From: Desulfotomaculaceae bacterium
GTDB taxonomy: Bacteria > Bacillota > Desulfotomaculia > Desulfotomaculales > Pelotomaculaceae
Reading direction: 5' to 3'
DNA: 64,000 bases
Assembly: GCA_028702695.1 (NCBI GenBank)
Contig: JAQVOH010000005.1
Span: 1-64,000 of the forward strand
The translations under genes and the position numbers were made by a program. How positions within the stretch are numbered: position 1 is the stretch's first letter; each line of letters opens with the position of its first letter. Under the pieces are notes generated by a model, which was given only the letters and a program-made list of their open reading frames with translations, was not told where the DNA came from and searched no databases. Shown one piece after another: positions 16,821 to 24,413 of this stretch.

Positions 16821-17279
16821 CTACCCATTCTTCTTGAGAAGATTTTTCAACTCCTCCATAAAACTTTCAGCATCCCGGAATTCCCGGTAGACAGAGGCAA
16901 AACGGACATAAGCAACCTCATCAAGCCCACGCAGGTGGTTCATCACCAGCTCTCCGATATACTGGCTTCTTACTTCCATTTCAACGGTGTTGCGCAGCTC
17001 CCTTTCAATCAACCCTGCCACAGCCTCAAGTTGCACAGTAGAAACTGGACGTTTTTGACAGGCCTTGACCAGACCAGAGAGCAGTTTCTGGCGGTAGAAA
17101 GCTTCCCTGCGTCCATCTTTTTTGACCACTACGAGCGGCAGCTCGTCCACCTTTTCATAGGTGGTAAACCGTTTGCCGCAACCGCTACACTCCCTTCGGC
17201 GGCGGATCGAGTTGCCTTCCAGAGTAGGACGGGAGTCCAACACCCTGCTGTCGGCATAAGCGCAATACGGGCACATCAT
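16821..17279 (-). CDS. nrdR: Transcriptional repressor NrdR
   Basis: The 152-residue protein has the NrdR zinc ribbon ([18 protein letters not shown], then [17 protein letters not shown]) and an ATP-cone (about 49-139; [17 protein letters not shown]). NrdR senses dATP/ATP and represses ribonucleotide reductase genes. It heads the operon nrdR-nrdD-nrdG, and NrdR-like boxes lie upstream, suggesting autoregulation. The ribosome binding site GGAGGGTGAG precedes the ATG. Confidence 0.96.
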   Translation of the reverse strand: MMCPYCAYADSRVLDSRPTLEGNSIRRRRECSGCGKRFTTYEKVDELPLVVVKKDGRREAFYRQKLLSGLVKACQKRPVSTVQLEAVAGLIERELRNTVEMEVRSQYIGELVMNHLRGLDEVAYVRFASVYREFRDAESFMEELKNLLKKNG

Positions 17280-17327
17280 AGGAATCTCACCCTCCGGAAC
17301 TGTATTTCAACAATCTCCACCCGAAAA

Positions 17328-17376
17328 ACACATAATATAGTAGATGAGTATTTTTAGATTATACTATATGTTGATA
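17328..17376 (-). promoter_or_regulatory. Candidate pair of NrdR boxes
   Basis: Two sites, ACACATAATATAGTAG (17328-17343) and ATACTATATGTTGATA (17361-17376), resemble the NrdR box consensus ACACWATATATWGTGT. By my count they match at 12 and 10 of 16 positions. Their centres are 33 bases apart, about three helical turns as known for NrdR pairs. They lie 50-100 bases upstream of nrdR and overlap the AT-rich promoter area (TATAAT on the minus strand). The assignment is by resemblance only. Confidence 0.5.
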
Positions 17377-17402
17377 GCAGGCACACAACGGTAAAAAATT
17401 CC

Positions 17403-17432
17403 AAAAAAACAAGTTAGGGAGCGTATGCTCCC
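17403..17432 (-). terminator. Intrinsic terminator after ylmC
   Basis: On the minus strand GGGAGCATACGCTCCC forms a stem of six pairs. After a short spacer comes TTGTTTTTTT. It is about 50 bases past the ylmC stop and before the nrdR promoter area, separating the two units. Confidence 0.75.
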
Positions 17433-17481
17433 CTGTCCAGCGTCACATTAATTTTTTCACTCTTTTTATAATTTATTGATC

Positions 17482-17766
17482 TTAATACTTGATCTTAAAC
17501 TCATGCCTCGGATCAGAGAAGTTGTTTACCTCAACCAAAATTACATCCATACCTATCTTTTTGATTTTATCCCACGGAACAACAAGCTCCTCTTCCCTAC
17601 CGAGAAACCCCAGGAACTTGCCGCTGCCGCCACCATCGCCAGGCAGGATGAAGGCGGTAACCCGTCCCTCCTCCATGTCAATCTCGATGTCCTTAATTAG
17701 CCCAAGACGCCGCCCATCAACTATGTTAACTATCTCCCGCGCCCGCAGGTCAGATATCTTTACCAT
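17482..17766 (-). CDS. ylmC: PRC-barrel protein YlmC/YmxH
   Basis: Starting at MVKISDLRAREIVNIVDGRR the protein has 94 residues. The whole length is a PRC-barrel: GLIKDIEIDMEEGRVTAFIL, LVVPWDKIKKIGMDVILVEV. YlmC/YmxH family members are found in spore-formers next to sigG. The function is undefined. The AGGGGGTG ribosome binding site lies just upstream. The position directly after sigG matches the Bacillus order sigG-ylm. Confidence 0.9.
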   Translation of the reverse strand: MVKISDLRAREIVNIVDGRRLGLIKDIEIDMEEGRVTAFILPGDGGGSGKFLGFLGREEELVVPWDKIKKIGMDVILVEVNNFSDPRHEFKIKY

Positions 17767-17812
17767 CCATGACACCCCCTATCATATTTATATGTTCAAG
17801 TAACCAGCGTCT

Positions 17813-17847
17813 GAACAAAAATAATTAAGCGGCTAAAAAATAGCCGC
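17813..17847 (-). terminator. Probable terminator downstream of sigG
   Basis: On the minus strand GCGGCTA and TAGCCGC form a seven-pair stem with a T-rich loop, followed by TTAATTATTTTTG. It sits between sigG and ylmC. The U-tract is interrupted, so strength is uncertain. Confidence 0.5.
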
Positions 17848-17940
17848 CCGATATTAAATCCAAAACGTCTTTTTATAGTGTTTTTACTTGCCTGTGATAA
17901 GGCACCAGCAGAATGCACACTTGGAATGACAATTAATCAC

Positions 17941-18001
17941 TGTTAACTGGTTCTCGAAAAGCCCTTGGGGTAGTGGGGTATCACTTTAGTATACCCCACT
18001 A
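17941..18001. repeat. Short dispersed repeat B, copy 1, plus strong hairpin
   Basis: 17941-17973 (TGTTAACTGGTTCTCG, AAAAGCC and TTGGGGTAG) recurs nearly unchanged at 44148-44179. Directly next to it, TAGTGGGGTAT and ATACCCCACTA (17971-18001) form an eleven-pair perfect stem ending four bases from the sigG stop. No T-run follows, so it may be an mRNA 3' end stabiliser rather than a terminator. Confidence 0.65.
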
Positions 18002-18004
18002 ATG

Positions 18005-18778
18005 TTATATATGCTTACGCATGTGGCTGAGTGCCGCTTTTTCCAAGCGTGACACCTGTGCCTGGGAAATACCGATTTCCTCGGCTACCTCCATCTGGGT
18101 TTTACCCTCGTAAAAACGCAAGCTTAGGATTAACTTTTCACGGTCACTGAGCTTCCTCAGGGCATCCCTGATAGCTATGCCCTCCAACCAGTTCAGGTCC
18201 TGATTTTTGTCATCGCTGATTTGGTCCATGACAAAAATCGGGTCGCCACCGTCATGATAAATAGGCTCGAACAGAGAAATTGGCTCCTGGATGGCATCCA
18301 GGGCAAAAACAACTTCTTCCCTGGGCATTTTTAATTCCACGGCAATTTCGTTGATAGACGGTTCCCGTGAGTGCTTGTTAACGAGTGTGTCTCTTACCTG
18401 GAGCGCTTTATAAGCGACATCACGTAGGGAACGGCTTACCCGGATGGGGTTATTGTCTCTAAGGTAACGGCGGATTTCTCCAATAATCATCGGGACTGCA
18501 TAGGTGGAGAACTTGACATTCTGACTAAGGTCAAAATTGTCAATAGCCTTCATCAAGCCGATACAACCAACCTGGAAGAGGTCATCCACGTATTCTCCCC
18601 TGTTGGTAAAGCGCTGGATAACGCTAAGTACAAGTCTAAGGTTACCGTTGATCAACTGGGATCTGGCGGAGGTGTCTCCCTTGTGCATAGATTTAAAGAG
18701 AACTTTCATCTGGCTGCCTGTCAGTACCGGGAGTTTTGATGTATTAACACCACAGATCTCCACCTTGTTCACCAGCAT
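18005..18778 (-). CDS. sigG: RNA polymerase sigma-G factor (forespore)
   Basis: The 257-residue protein opens with MLVNKVEICGVNTSKLPVLT, the typical SigG N-terminus. Region 2 includes GEYVDDLFQVGCIGLMKAID and FSTYAVPMIIGEIRRYLRDN. Region 4 ends with EGKTQMEVAEEIGISQAQVS and RLEKAALSHMRKH. SigG drives late forespore genes. It lies directly downstream of sigE as in all classical spore-formers. A GAGGTGG ribosome binding site precedes the ATG. Confidence 0.97.
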   Translation of the reverse strand: MLVNKVEICGVNTSKLPVLTGSQMKVLFKSMHKGDTSARSQLINGNLRLVLSVIQRFTNRGEYVDDLFQVGCIGLMKAIDNFDLSQNVKFSTYAVPMIIGEIRRYLRDNNPIRVSRSLRDVAYKALQVRDTLVNKHSREPSINEIAVELKMPREEVVFALDAIQEPISLFEPIYHDGGDPIFVMDQISDDKNQDLNWLEGIAIRDALRKLSDREKLILSLRFYEGKTQMEVAEEIGISQAQVSRLEKAALSHMRKHI

Positions 18779-18985
18779 AAAAGGCTGACCACCTCTTTCC
18801 GGGCTGTATGCATTTCACTTCCAGTCACATTATTTCCATGGAAAAATTGAAATATACATTTGCTCCGGTCAAACAATAACGCCCCGGTTATTATCACCAT
18901 AAACCGTTAGGCGTTACACGCATTAGATTCCAGGTAATATCCTGGAAGATCGCGCTTTGCCAAGCTCTTTTAGCATTTCGCGACC

Positions 18986-19071
18986 TTTATCCAATTTCAA
19001 AATTTCTATTTCTGTGGTGGTAGAGTCCCCCACCGAAGCCTCGATGTCCAGCTTTAGCTGGACGAGTTCAC
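18986..19071 (+). repeat. Triple-palindrome repeat, copy 4 (internally deleted)
   Basis: The copy keeps the left TTTATCCAATTTC end, part of the long hairpin (GGTGGTAGAGTCCCCCACCGAAG in pieces), the complete GTCCAGCTTTAGCTGGAC palindrome and the GAGTTCAC end. The right arm of hairpin 1 and the left arm of hairpin 2 are lost. On the minus strand the terminal GTGAAC supplies the TGA stop codon of sigE (19068-19070). Confidence 0.85.
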
Positions 19072-19799
19072 TCCATACGGTGGATTTCCTTTTTAAGTCT
19101 ATTGATGATCCTTTTCTCCAATCTTGAAATATATGACTGGGAGATACCCAGCATATCGGCTACCTCTTTTTGCGTTTTTTCCATCCCGTTGTTCAATCCA
19201 AACCTCAGTTCCATAATTTTACGTTCACGGGCGTTTAGCTTTTGGAGTGCAAGGTGCAAAAGCTTTTTGTCGACCTCGTCCTCAATGTATTTATATATAA
19301 CATCATTTTCAGTACCCAAAACATCTGACAGGAGGAGTTCATTACCGTCCCAGTCTATGTTCAGTGGCTCATCAAAGGACACCTCGGCACGGGTCTTGTT
19401 GTTCCTTCTCAAGTACATCAAGATCTCATTTTCTATGCAGCGGGAAGCATAGGTTGCCAGTTTGATCTTTTTGGCCGGGTCAAAGGTATTTACTGCTTTA
19501 ATCAAACCGATGGTTCCGATAGAGACCAGGTCTTCGATGCCTACACCGGTGTTTTCAAATTTGCGGGCTATATAAACCACCAGACGCAGGTTCCTTTCTA
19601 TTAGTATGCTCCTGACAGCCCCGTCGCCTGACTCCAGCCGGTTGATCAAGAAGGATTCCTCGTCGGTGGTTAAAGGCGGAGGCAGTGCTTCACTGCTCCC
19701 GACATAAAAAACCCTGGGGTGGTAGCCGAGCCTGACTAACAGTCGGAGCACAGCCAGGTAAGCAAGCCACCTCATGCGGCCAAAGTACCCTAAAGACAA
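19068..19799 (-). CDS. sigE: RNA polymerase sigma-E factor precursor (mother cell)
   Basis: The 243-residue pro-protein has a hydrophobic N-terminal pro-sequence ([20 protein letters not shown]) removed by SpoIIGA. Region 2 follows ([40 protein letters not shown]), and region 4 ([20 protein letters not shown]). It directs early mother-cell gene expression. The TTG start has a GGAGGG ribosome binding site. The stop codon lies in repeat copy 4, so the last codons may have been altered when the element inserted; the ending HRME is short but does not truncate region 4. Confidence 0.97.
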   Translation of the reverse strand: MSLGYFGRMRWLAYLAVLRLLVRLGYHPRVFYVGSSEALPPPLTTDEESFLINRLESGDGAVRSILIERNLRLVVYIARKFENTGVGIEDLVSIGTIGLIKAVNTFDPAKKIKLATYASRCIENEILMYLRRNNKTRAEVSFDEPLNIDWDGNELLLSDVLGTENDVIYKYIEDEVDKKLLHLALQKLNARERKIMELRFGLNNGMEKTQKEVADMLGISQSYISRLEKRIINRLKKEIHRME

Positions 19800-19818
19800 A
19801 CCTATCCCTCCCTAACAA

Positions 19819-20736
19819 TTAACCGGTTAGTTCCAGTACATTTGGTCCTAGCAAAGCGTGATAAGCTCCTTCCGGATCGAGCCTTTTACGGTAAATGCCC
19901 ACCACTACACGGACTGGTCTGGTCAACTTCCCTTGCCTCTCAATTAATACCTCGTCCGGTCGAAAACCCAGCATCATGCCGTTGGCACGCCCCAGGGATT
20001 GAAAGGGCACTGCACTGAAGCGCGAGACGAGGCCGCTTTCGCTCAAAGAACCTAAAATACCCCAGATATCAACCTCCCCATCCCGCTCAAGGCCAGCCTG
20101 GACCTCTTCAGGCAGAAGAGACTTCAGGCTATTGTATTCCACTACTACCACCGGGTTCTGAGTCATGGGGTCCTTTAACTGGTTTCCGGTATCCAGGAGG
20201 GCTTCTACCCTAACCTGCCTGCCTCCAGAATTTATTAGAATAGGAATCCGGAACAGGTTTTCAAATTTGCCTTTCTTGAGGAGTGCCGTGAAGCCCCTAC
20301 CCGCTCCCCAAAGGGCCATTAAACCCAATATTATGCCTGGCCAAAAATTATCAGCAATTACTTTGCTAACGCCGTCCCAACTTGACATACTACCGGAGTG
20401 AAGGTAAAAAATGATTCCTATGGCCAGCCCCCCCAGGGTAAAGGAGGCCAGGAAAAAGCACCCCAGGCAGATAAGAAACATCCTAACGGTTAGTGGGCAA
20501 AAAGCAACCGCTACAATACCGGCAGAGGCCACGGTCTTAAACCATACCGACTGTAGAAAGCCTGCACCGGGAATAAAGATGGCCAGAGCGTATGCAGCCC
20601 CCAAAGCAGCCCCGGCAACCAGGCGTCCTCTGTGAACAGGAGCCCGGCTGAGTTTGGCGGCAGCCCACAGTATGACATAATTCATTACCAAGTTGCCGAG
20701 GAAAACCTGGTCGAGGTAGACCTTATAAACCGGCAT
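19819..20736 (-). CDS. spoIIGA: Sporulation sigma-E factor-processing peptidase SpoIIGA
   Basis: With the ATG start the protein has 305 residues. The N-terminal half holds about five membrane segments (for example VFLGNLVMNYVILWAAAKL and FLICLGCFFLASFTLGGLAI). The C-terminal aspartic protease domain contains ALLDTGNQLKDP with catalytic Asp182 (Asp183 in Bacillus). It cleaves pro-SigE at the sporulation septum after SpoIIR signalling. It lies 19 bases upstream of sigE, in the classical spoIIGA-sigE operon. Confidence 0.96.
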   Translation of the reverse strand: MPVYKVYLDQVFLGNLVMNYVILWAAAKLSRAPVHRGRLVAGAALGAAYALAIFIPGAGFLQSVWFKTVASAGIVAVAFCPLTVRMFLICLGCFFLASFTLGGLAIGIIFYLHSGSMSSWDGVSKVIADNFWPGIILGLMALWGAGRGFTALLKKGKFENLFRIPILINSGGRQVRVEALLDTGNQLKDPMTQNPVVVVEYNSLKSLLPEEVQAGLERDGEVDIWGILGSLSESGLVSRFSAVPFQSLGRANGMMLGFRPDEVLIERQGKLTRPVRVVVGIYRKRLDPEGAYHALLGPNVLELTG

Positions 20737-20844
20737 CAACTAAGACCCCCGACCCAAAACTGAAAATATAAATCTTCCTATGCTACCATTATAATTCTCT
20801 GTTTATAACTTTATGACAATATGGTTATTGTTAGGGTCATATCT

Positions 20845-20880
20845 ATTATAGCACCTTGGGTACCTGGGAATTTGTCGTCC
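20845..20880 (-). promoter_or_regulatory. Candidate spoIIGA promoter with Spo0A-like box
   Basis: The minus strand has a perfect TATAAT (20845-20850) and, about 20 bases upstream, GACGACAAA (20871-20879). The latter resembles the Spo0A box TTCGACAAA with two differences in the first bases. In Bacillus the spoIIG promoter also has a long spacer and Spo0A boxes overlapping the -35 area. The match is suggestive only. Confidence 0.35.
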
Positions 20881-20975
20881 CTTGGTTGATGTCAGTAAAT
20901 AATTAACATATTAATAGAACACCAACAACCGCCAGGGTTAATATAAATATATAAAATAGTAAAGGTTGTGTTACC

Positions 20976-21101
20976 TTGCCAAATACAGAAGAGGTCAGCC
21001 ATGACCTCCTGCTGACAATTGTTATAGCCATATTCATCCTCTATTCCACCGGTCTGGGTGGACCGCCGGTAGTACCATCATCGCCAATTGTCATTCCCTA
21101 G
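20976..21101 (+). CDS. Putative small membrane protein
   Basis: This 41-codon frame starts at TTG ten bases after AAAGG. It reads LPNTEEVSHDLL, then a hydrophobic stretch LTIVIAIFILYSTGLGG, then PPVVPSSPIVIP. A single membrane helix with a short acidic N-terminus and a proline-rich tail looks like a real small envelope or sporulation protein, but I recognise no family. Its TAG stop uses the first G of repeat copy 5, so the original end may have been different. There is no overlap with another gene. Confidence 0.4.
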   Translation: MPNTEEVSHDLLLTIVIAIFILYSTGLGGPPVVPSSPIVIP

Positions 21102-21214
21102 TGAACTCGTCCAGCTAAAGCTGGACATCGAGACTTCGGTGGGGGAATCTACCCCCACCGAAGCAGAAAAGGGAACTCCCACTTATAGAAGTGGGAGTCT
21201 TAGAATTGGATAAA
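21101..21214 (-). repeat. Triple-palindrome repeat, copy 5 (best preserved)
   Basis: All three palindromes are intact: GTCCAGCTAAAGCTGGAC, CTTCGGTGGGGG with its CCCCCACCGAAG partner, and CCCACTTATAGAAGTGGG. The sequence begins GTGAACTC and ends with the AATTGGATAAAA boundary shared with copies 1 and 4. It lies between the small membrane protein and the hypothetical protein at 21249, and can be used as the family reference. Confidence 0.92.
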
Positions 21215-21248
21215 AAAAATCCTGTCTGCCTTCATTAGGGGGACTCTT

Positions 21249-21632
21249 ATGTTTACACCCGGTGCTATGGACACCTTGCTCAAACAAGTCATAAGCCAGC
21301 TTGATCGGGGAGAAGGCCTGGCTAGCCAGGCTTCCCCCCGTACAGAGCAAACTAACGGCGGATGCGCCGGTGCGACCCAAGACGGCGGGACCGGAAGTGG
21401 GACGGGCGGAACCAAAGGGCTCCAGTTGTCGCCCCAAAAGATACTGGTGGTCCTCGGCCTCCTGGGCGGCGTGCTTGAGGTCACTTCGGTACTGGTGGAC
21501 AAGGACCAGACCGTTCAGTTTGTTTTATCCGGAACTTTAAAGCGACCAACCAGGTTGGATAAAATGATGAATGAAATAGGCAAGATGCCTTTTGATGATG
21601 TATTGAAGACTGTATTGGACAGGTTAAGCTAA
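21249..21632 (+). CDS. Hypothetical protein, Gly-rich linker and hydrophobic segment
   Basis: This 127-residue protein starts at ATG after AGGGGGACTC. An N-terminal helix (AMDTLLKQVISQLDRGEG) is followed by a Gly/Thr-rich linker (about 35-56). Then comes a hydrophobic segment with LSPQKILVVLGLLGGVLEV, and a charged C-terminus (PTRLDKMMNEIGKMPFDDVL). I do not recognise a family. It is convergent with ftsZ and shares its terminator. The hydrophobic part could be a membrane helix or a buried strand-helix. The good ribosome binding site and the terminator support a real gene. Confidence 0.6.
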   Translation: MFTPGAMDTLLKQVISQLDRGEGLASQASPRTEQTNGGCAGATQDGGTGSGTGGTKGLQLSPQKILVVLGLLGGVLEVTSVLVDKDQTVQFVLSGTLKRPTRLDKMMNEIGKMPFDDVLKTVLDRLS

Positions 21633-21683
21633 AAAAAGCCTTCCCAAAGCCAGGGCATATACCGGCTTTTAGAAGGCTTTTTT
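21632..21683. terminator. Bidirectional terminator between ftsZ and the hypothetical gene
   Basis: AAAAAAGCCTTC and GAAGGCTTTTTT form the outer stem, with an inner AAAGCC/GGCTTT pairing. A-runs and T-runs on both sides allow termination on either strand between these convergent genes. Confidence 0.85.
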
Positions 21684-21722
21684 CATTATAACTACTATAA
21701 ATATGGATGGTATGTATTTCCT

Positions 21723-22772
21723 TTAGCGACGCCGCAGAAAGGCAGGTATATCGAGGTCATCATGACTGGAAAACGGCTTAATGTCCAGTTCGACCTTGGG
21801 GCGGTCCTTTTTGGGAACCCGCTGGTCGAAGCCAGTAGCAATCACGGTCACTCTTACTTCCTCTTCCATGCGTTCATCAATTACCGCACCAAAAATAATG
21901 TTAGCTTCGGGGTCTGCTGCCTGTGCGATGATCTCGGCCGCTTCATTGACTTCAAACAACCCCAGCGAGGAGCCTCCGGTAATATTAAGCAATACACCCC
22001 TGGCTCCTTCAATGGAGGTTTCCAGCAGTGGGCTGGAAATGGAAGCCCTGGCCGCTTCGGTAGCCCTGTTTTCACCACTGGCTGTGCCGATGCCCATCAA
22101 AGCTGAACCGGTTTCCCTCATAATAGTCTTAACATCCGCGAAATCCAAATTTATCAGGCCGGGGACAGCAATAAGGTCGGAAATTCCCTGAACCCCCTGG
22201 CGCAGGACATCATCAGCGATGCGAAAAGCCTCGACGATGGATGTGTGTTTTTCAACTACCTGTAAGAGCCGGTCGTTGGGAATGGTAATCAGGGTATCCA
22301 CCTTTGCTTTTAAGGTCTCGATGCCTTCTTCGGCCTGCTTAGCTCTCTTGCGACCCTCGAATGTAAACGGTTTTGTTACCACACCTACTGTCAGAGCGCC
22401 TAGCTCTTTGGCAATCTCCGAAACAACGGGCGCGGCCCCTGTCCCCGTTCCGCCGCCCATACCTGCAGTAACAAATACCATATCAGCACCTTTGAGTGCC
22501 TGCAGGATTTCATCGCGGCTTTCCTCGGCTGCCTTCTGGCCAATTTCGGGATTGCCTCCAGATCCAAGCCCCTTAGTCAGTTTGGAGCCGATTTGAATCT
22601 TGTGGTTGGATTGGGCCAGGAAAAGCGCCTGGGCATCGGTGTTAACGGCGATAAATTCCACGCCTTTGAGCCCAGCGCTAATCATCCGGTTTACCGCGTT
22701 GTTACCCCCACCCCCGACTCCTATTACCTTTATGTTGGCAAACTGGTCAAGATCGAGCTCGAAATCAAGCAT
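21723..22772 (-). CDS. ftsZ: Cell division protein FtsZ
   Basis: I chose the ATG at 22770-22772 ([20 protein letters not shown]) behind GGAGGA, giving 349 residues. The GTPase core shows [12 protein letters not shown], the tubulin signature [13 protein letters not shown], and the T7-type segment with DFADVKTIM. The conserved C-terminal peptide [11 protein letters not shown], used by FtsA and SepF, is present after a short linker. FtsZ forms the Z-ring. It is the last gene of the dcw cluster in transcription order, after ftsA. Confidence 0.98.
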   Translation of the reverse strand: MLDFELDLDQFANIKVIGVGGGGNNAVNRMISAGLKGVEFIAVNTDAQALFLAQSNHKIQIGSKLTKGLGSGGNPEIGQKAAEESRDEILQALKGADMVFVTAGMGGGTGTGAAPVVSEIAKELGALTVGVVTKPFTFEGRKRAKQAEEGIETLKAKVDTLITIPNDRLLQVVEKHTSIVEAFRIADDVLRQGVQGISDLIAVPGLINLDFADVKTIMRETGSALMGIGTASGENRATEAARASISSPLLETSIEGARGVLLNITGGSSLGLFEVNEAAEIIAQAADPEANIIFGAVIDERMEEEVRVTVIATGFDQRVPKKDRPKVELDIKPFSSHDDLDIPAFLRRR

Positions 22773-22827
22773 ACTTTTGTCCTCCTCTGTTATCACTCAC
22801 CAGAATCCATATAACTAACGAGCAGGC

Positions 22828-23976
22828 TTACAACCTGCTCCCATTTTTCATTCTACCCTGCAACCATTTGATCAACTTGCTCATCAATGCTTCTGGTTCA
22901 CAGTTTGCTGTCAGTCTCAACCCAGGGCCGGTCAAACGCTGCGTGCCGTACTTAACCAAACCTAAAGCATTGGCCAAGGTCAGACTCAGTGGATGTCCGT
23001 TCACCTGGATGTTCCCTATCCTTACCGGTAACTTAAGAATATTTTCAGCAAACGGGGCAAAACCTCCTAACAGGGTCACCCCTCCGCTAAAAACGGCGCC
23101 ACCCGGCAGAAGACCGGGGTATTGAAAGTTTTTAATTATACTGCCGGTTAAATATAGGATCTCTGAGAGACGGGCTTCGATAATCGACTTTGCCAAATCC
23201 AACTTATTATCATCCCCGGTCCCGGACAGCTCATAACCACAAAGTGTTTCAACCGCCTGGTTCAGGGAAATATGCAGGCCAATAGCCAAATCACTTACCA
23301 GGTGTTCGCCTCCCACTGGGAAAACCACAGTTTCCCTTAGCTCGCCCAGGTTAAAAATGCTCACAGAAGTGGTACCGGCGCCTATATCGATGAGGATAGT
23401 ACCAAATTCCTTCTCTGCCTGTGTTAACAGGACTTCCGCAGCCGCCACCGGCCCAAATACCACATCATCAACCTTTAAACCGGCCAGGTGGACGGCTCTA
23501 GATATATCTTTGATATTGTAGGTTGGCGCTGTAACTACCCTGGCCCCCGCTTCCACCTCAAATACAGACCGGCCTGGGAGCTCTCTGGGGGGGATTAGTT
23601 GGAGGGCACTGTCTCCTTCCGCCAAACCAACTGGTACAGCCGGTAAGCCGATGTGATTGCTGCGGCTGGCAGAGTATCTCCCTGGTTTAAGATTTAACAG
23701 GCAGTTCTTTACAGTTGTCGTGCCCCCGTTAAAGCTCACATATACCGTTGATGGTTTACTGGCTCCGGCACCCCTTTGCGCTTGCTCCAACGCCTGCAAG
23801 ATTGCTTTAGAGGCTGCTTCGGGGCTAGTTATACATCCTTTGGTCACACCTATACTCGGAGTTTCTGCTAACCCCATTATTTGGGGGGAGCCACTGCTTG
23901 CTTGCGCGATAATCACAGCCGTCTTAGAAGTGCCTATGTCGAGGCCGGCCAGTGTAACAGGACGCCTTTTGGCCAA
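22828..23976 (-). CDS. ftsA: Cell division protein FtsA
   Basis: With the TTG start at 23974-23976 (LAKRRPVTLAGLDIGTSKTA) behind GGGAGG, the protein has about 382 residues. An in-frame ATG at 24022-24024 would add 16 residues but lacks a ribosome binding site. Actin-fold phosphate loops are visible (GLDIGTSKTA, ILIDIGAGTTSVSIF, FSGGVTLLGG). The C-terminal amphipathic helix (SKLIKWLQGRMKNG) would tether FtsZ to the membrane. The sequence is divergent from Bacillus FtsA, but the place before ftsZ fixes the identity. Confidence 0.93.
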   Translation of the reverse strand: MAKRRPVTLAGLDIGTSKTAVIIAQASSGSPQIMGLAETPSIGVTKGCITSPEAASKAILQALEQAQRGAGASKPSTVYVSFNGGTTTVKNCLLNLKPGRYSASRSNHIGLPAVPVGLAEGDSALQLIPPRELPGRSVFEVEAGARVVTAPTYNIKDISRAVHLAGLKVDDVVFGPVAAAEVLLTQAEKEFGTILIDIGAGTTSVSIFNLGELRETVVFPVGGEHLVSDLAIGLHISLNQAVETLCGYELSGTGDDNKLDLAKSIIEARLSEILYLTGSIIKNFQYPGLLPGGAVFSGGVTLLGGFAPFAENILKLPVRIGNIQVNGHPLSLTLANALGLVKYGTQRLTGPGLRLTANCEPEALMSKLIKWLQGRMKNGSRL

Positions 23977-24051
23977 CCTAACGCCTCCCGCCCAATCATT
24001 ATATGTACTGTTAACATTCCACATGGAAAAAAATTTCCCTTTTAATTAATG

Positions 24052-24399
24052 TTATTTTTTTAGGAGATGGCGGCGAATTATCGCTAAGTTCTGGAATAAC
24101 CTTACACCAAATGCCACAACAGCAGCCAGGTATAGGTCCATTCCCAACCTTTCCCCAAAAAAGGCTAAACCTGCCGCCAGAAGCGTATTGCTGAAGAAGC
24201 CGGTAATAAAAATGGTATTGTCAAAATTATCTTCCATAGCCGCGCGGATACCCCCGAACACCGAGTCCAGGGCAGCCAGGGCAGCTACCGACATATACTT
24301 GGCATAGGCTTGGGGAAGTACCAGGGGCAGGTTGAGACCCATGACAACACCAACTGCCAGGCTGATTACCGCCAGCCAGAGACCTAACCACATCAACAA
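24052..24399 (-). CDS. sbp: Small basic protein Sbp (DUF1290)
   Basis: This 115-residue membrane protein has three to four hydrophobic segments and the DUF1290 pattern: LPQAYAKYMSVAALAALDSV, then GGIRAAMEDNFDNTIFITGF and a C-terminal VRLFQNLAIIRRHLL. In Bacillus sbp lies between divIB and ftsA, as here. The function is unknown. It is flanked by a DUF881 gene upstream and ftsA downstream. Confidence 0.92.
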   Translation of the reverse strand: MLMWLGLWLAVISLAVGVVMGLNLPLVLPQAYAKYMSVAALAALDSVFGGIRAAMEDNFDNTIFITGFFSNTLLAAGLAFFGERLGMDLYLAAVVAFGVRLFQNLAIIRRHLLKK

Positions 24400-24413
24400 T
24401 CACCCTCTCTTTC

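Noticed and set aside
17971-18001. Hairpin near sigG as an intrinsic terminator
   Set aside because: The stem is strong, but no U-tract follows on the minus strand. The T-rich hairpin at 17813-17847 is the better candidate.
3161-21214. Palindromic repeats as a CRISPR array
   Set aside because: The copies are kilobases apart, differ in orientation, and have no regular spacers or cas genes.
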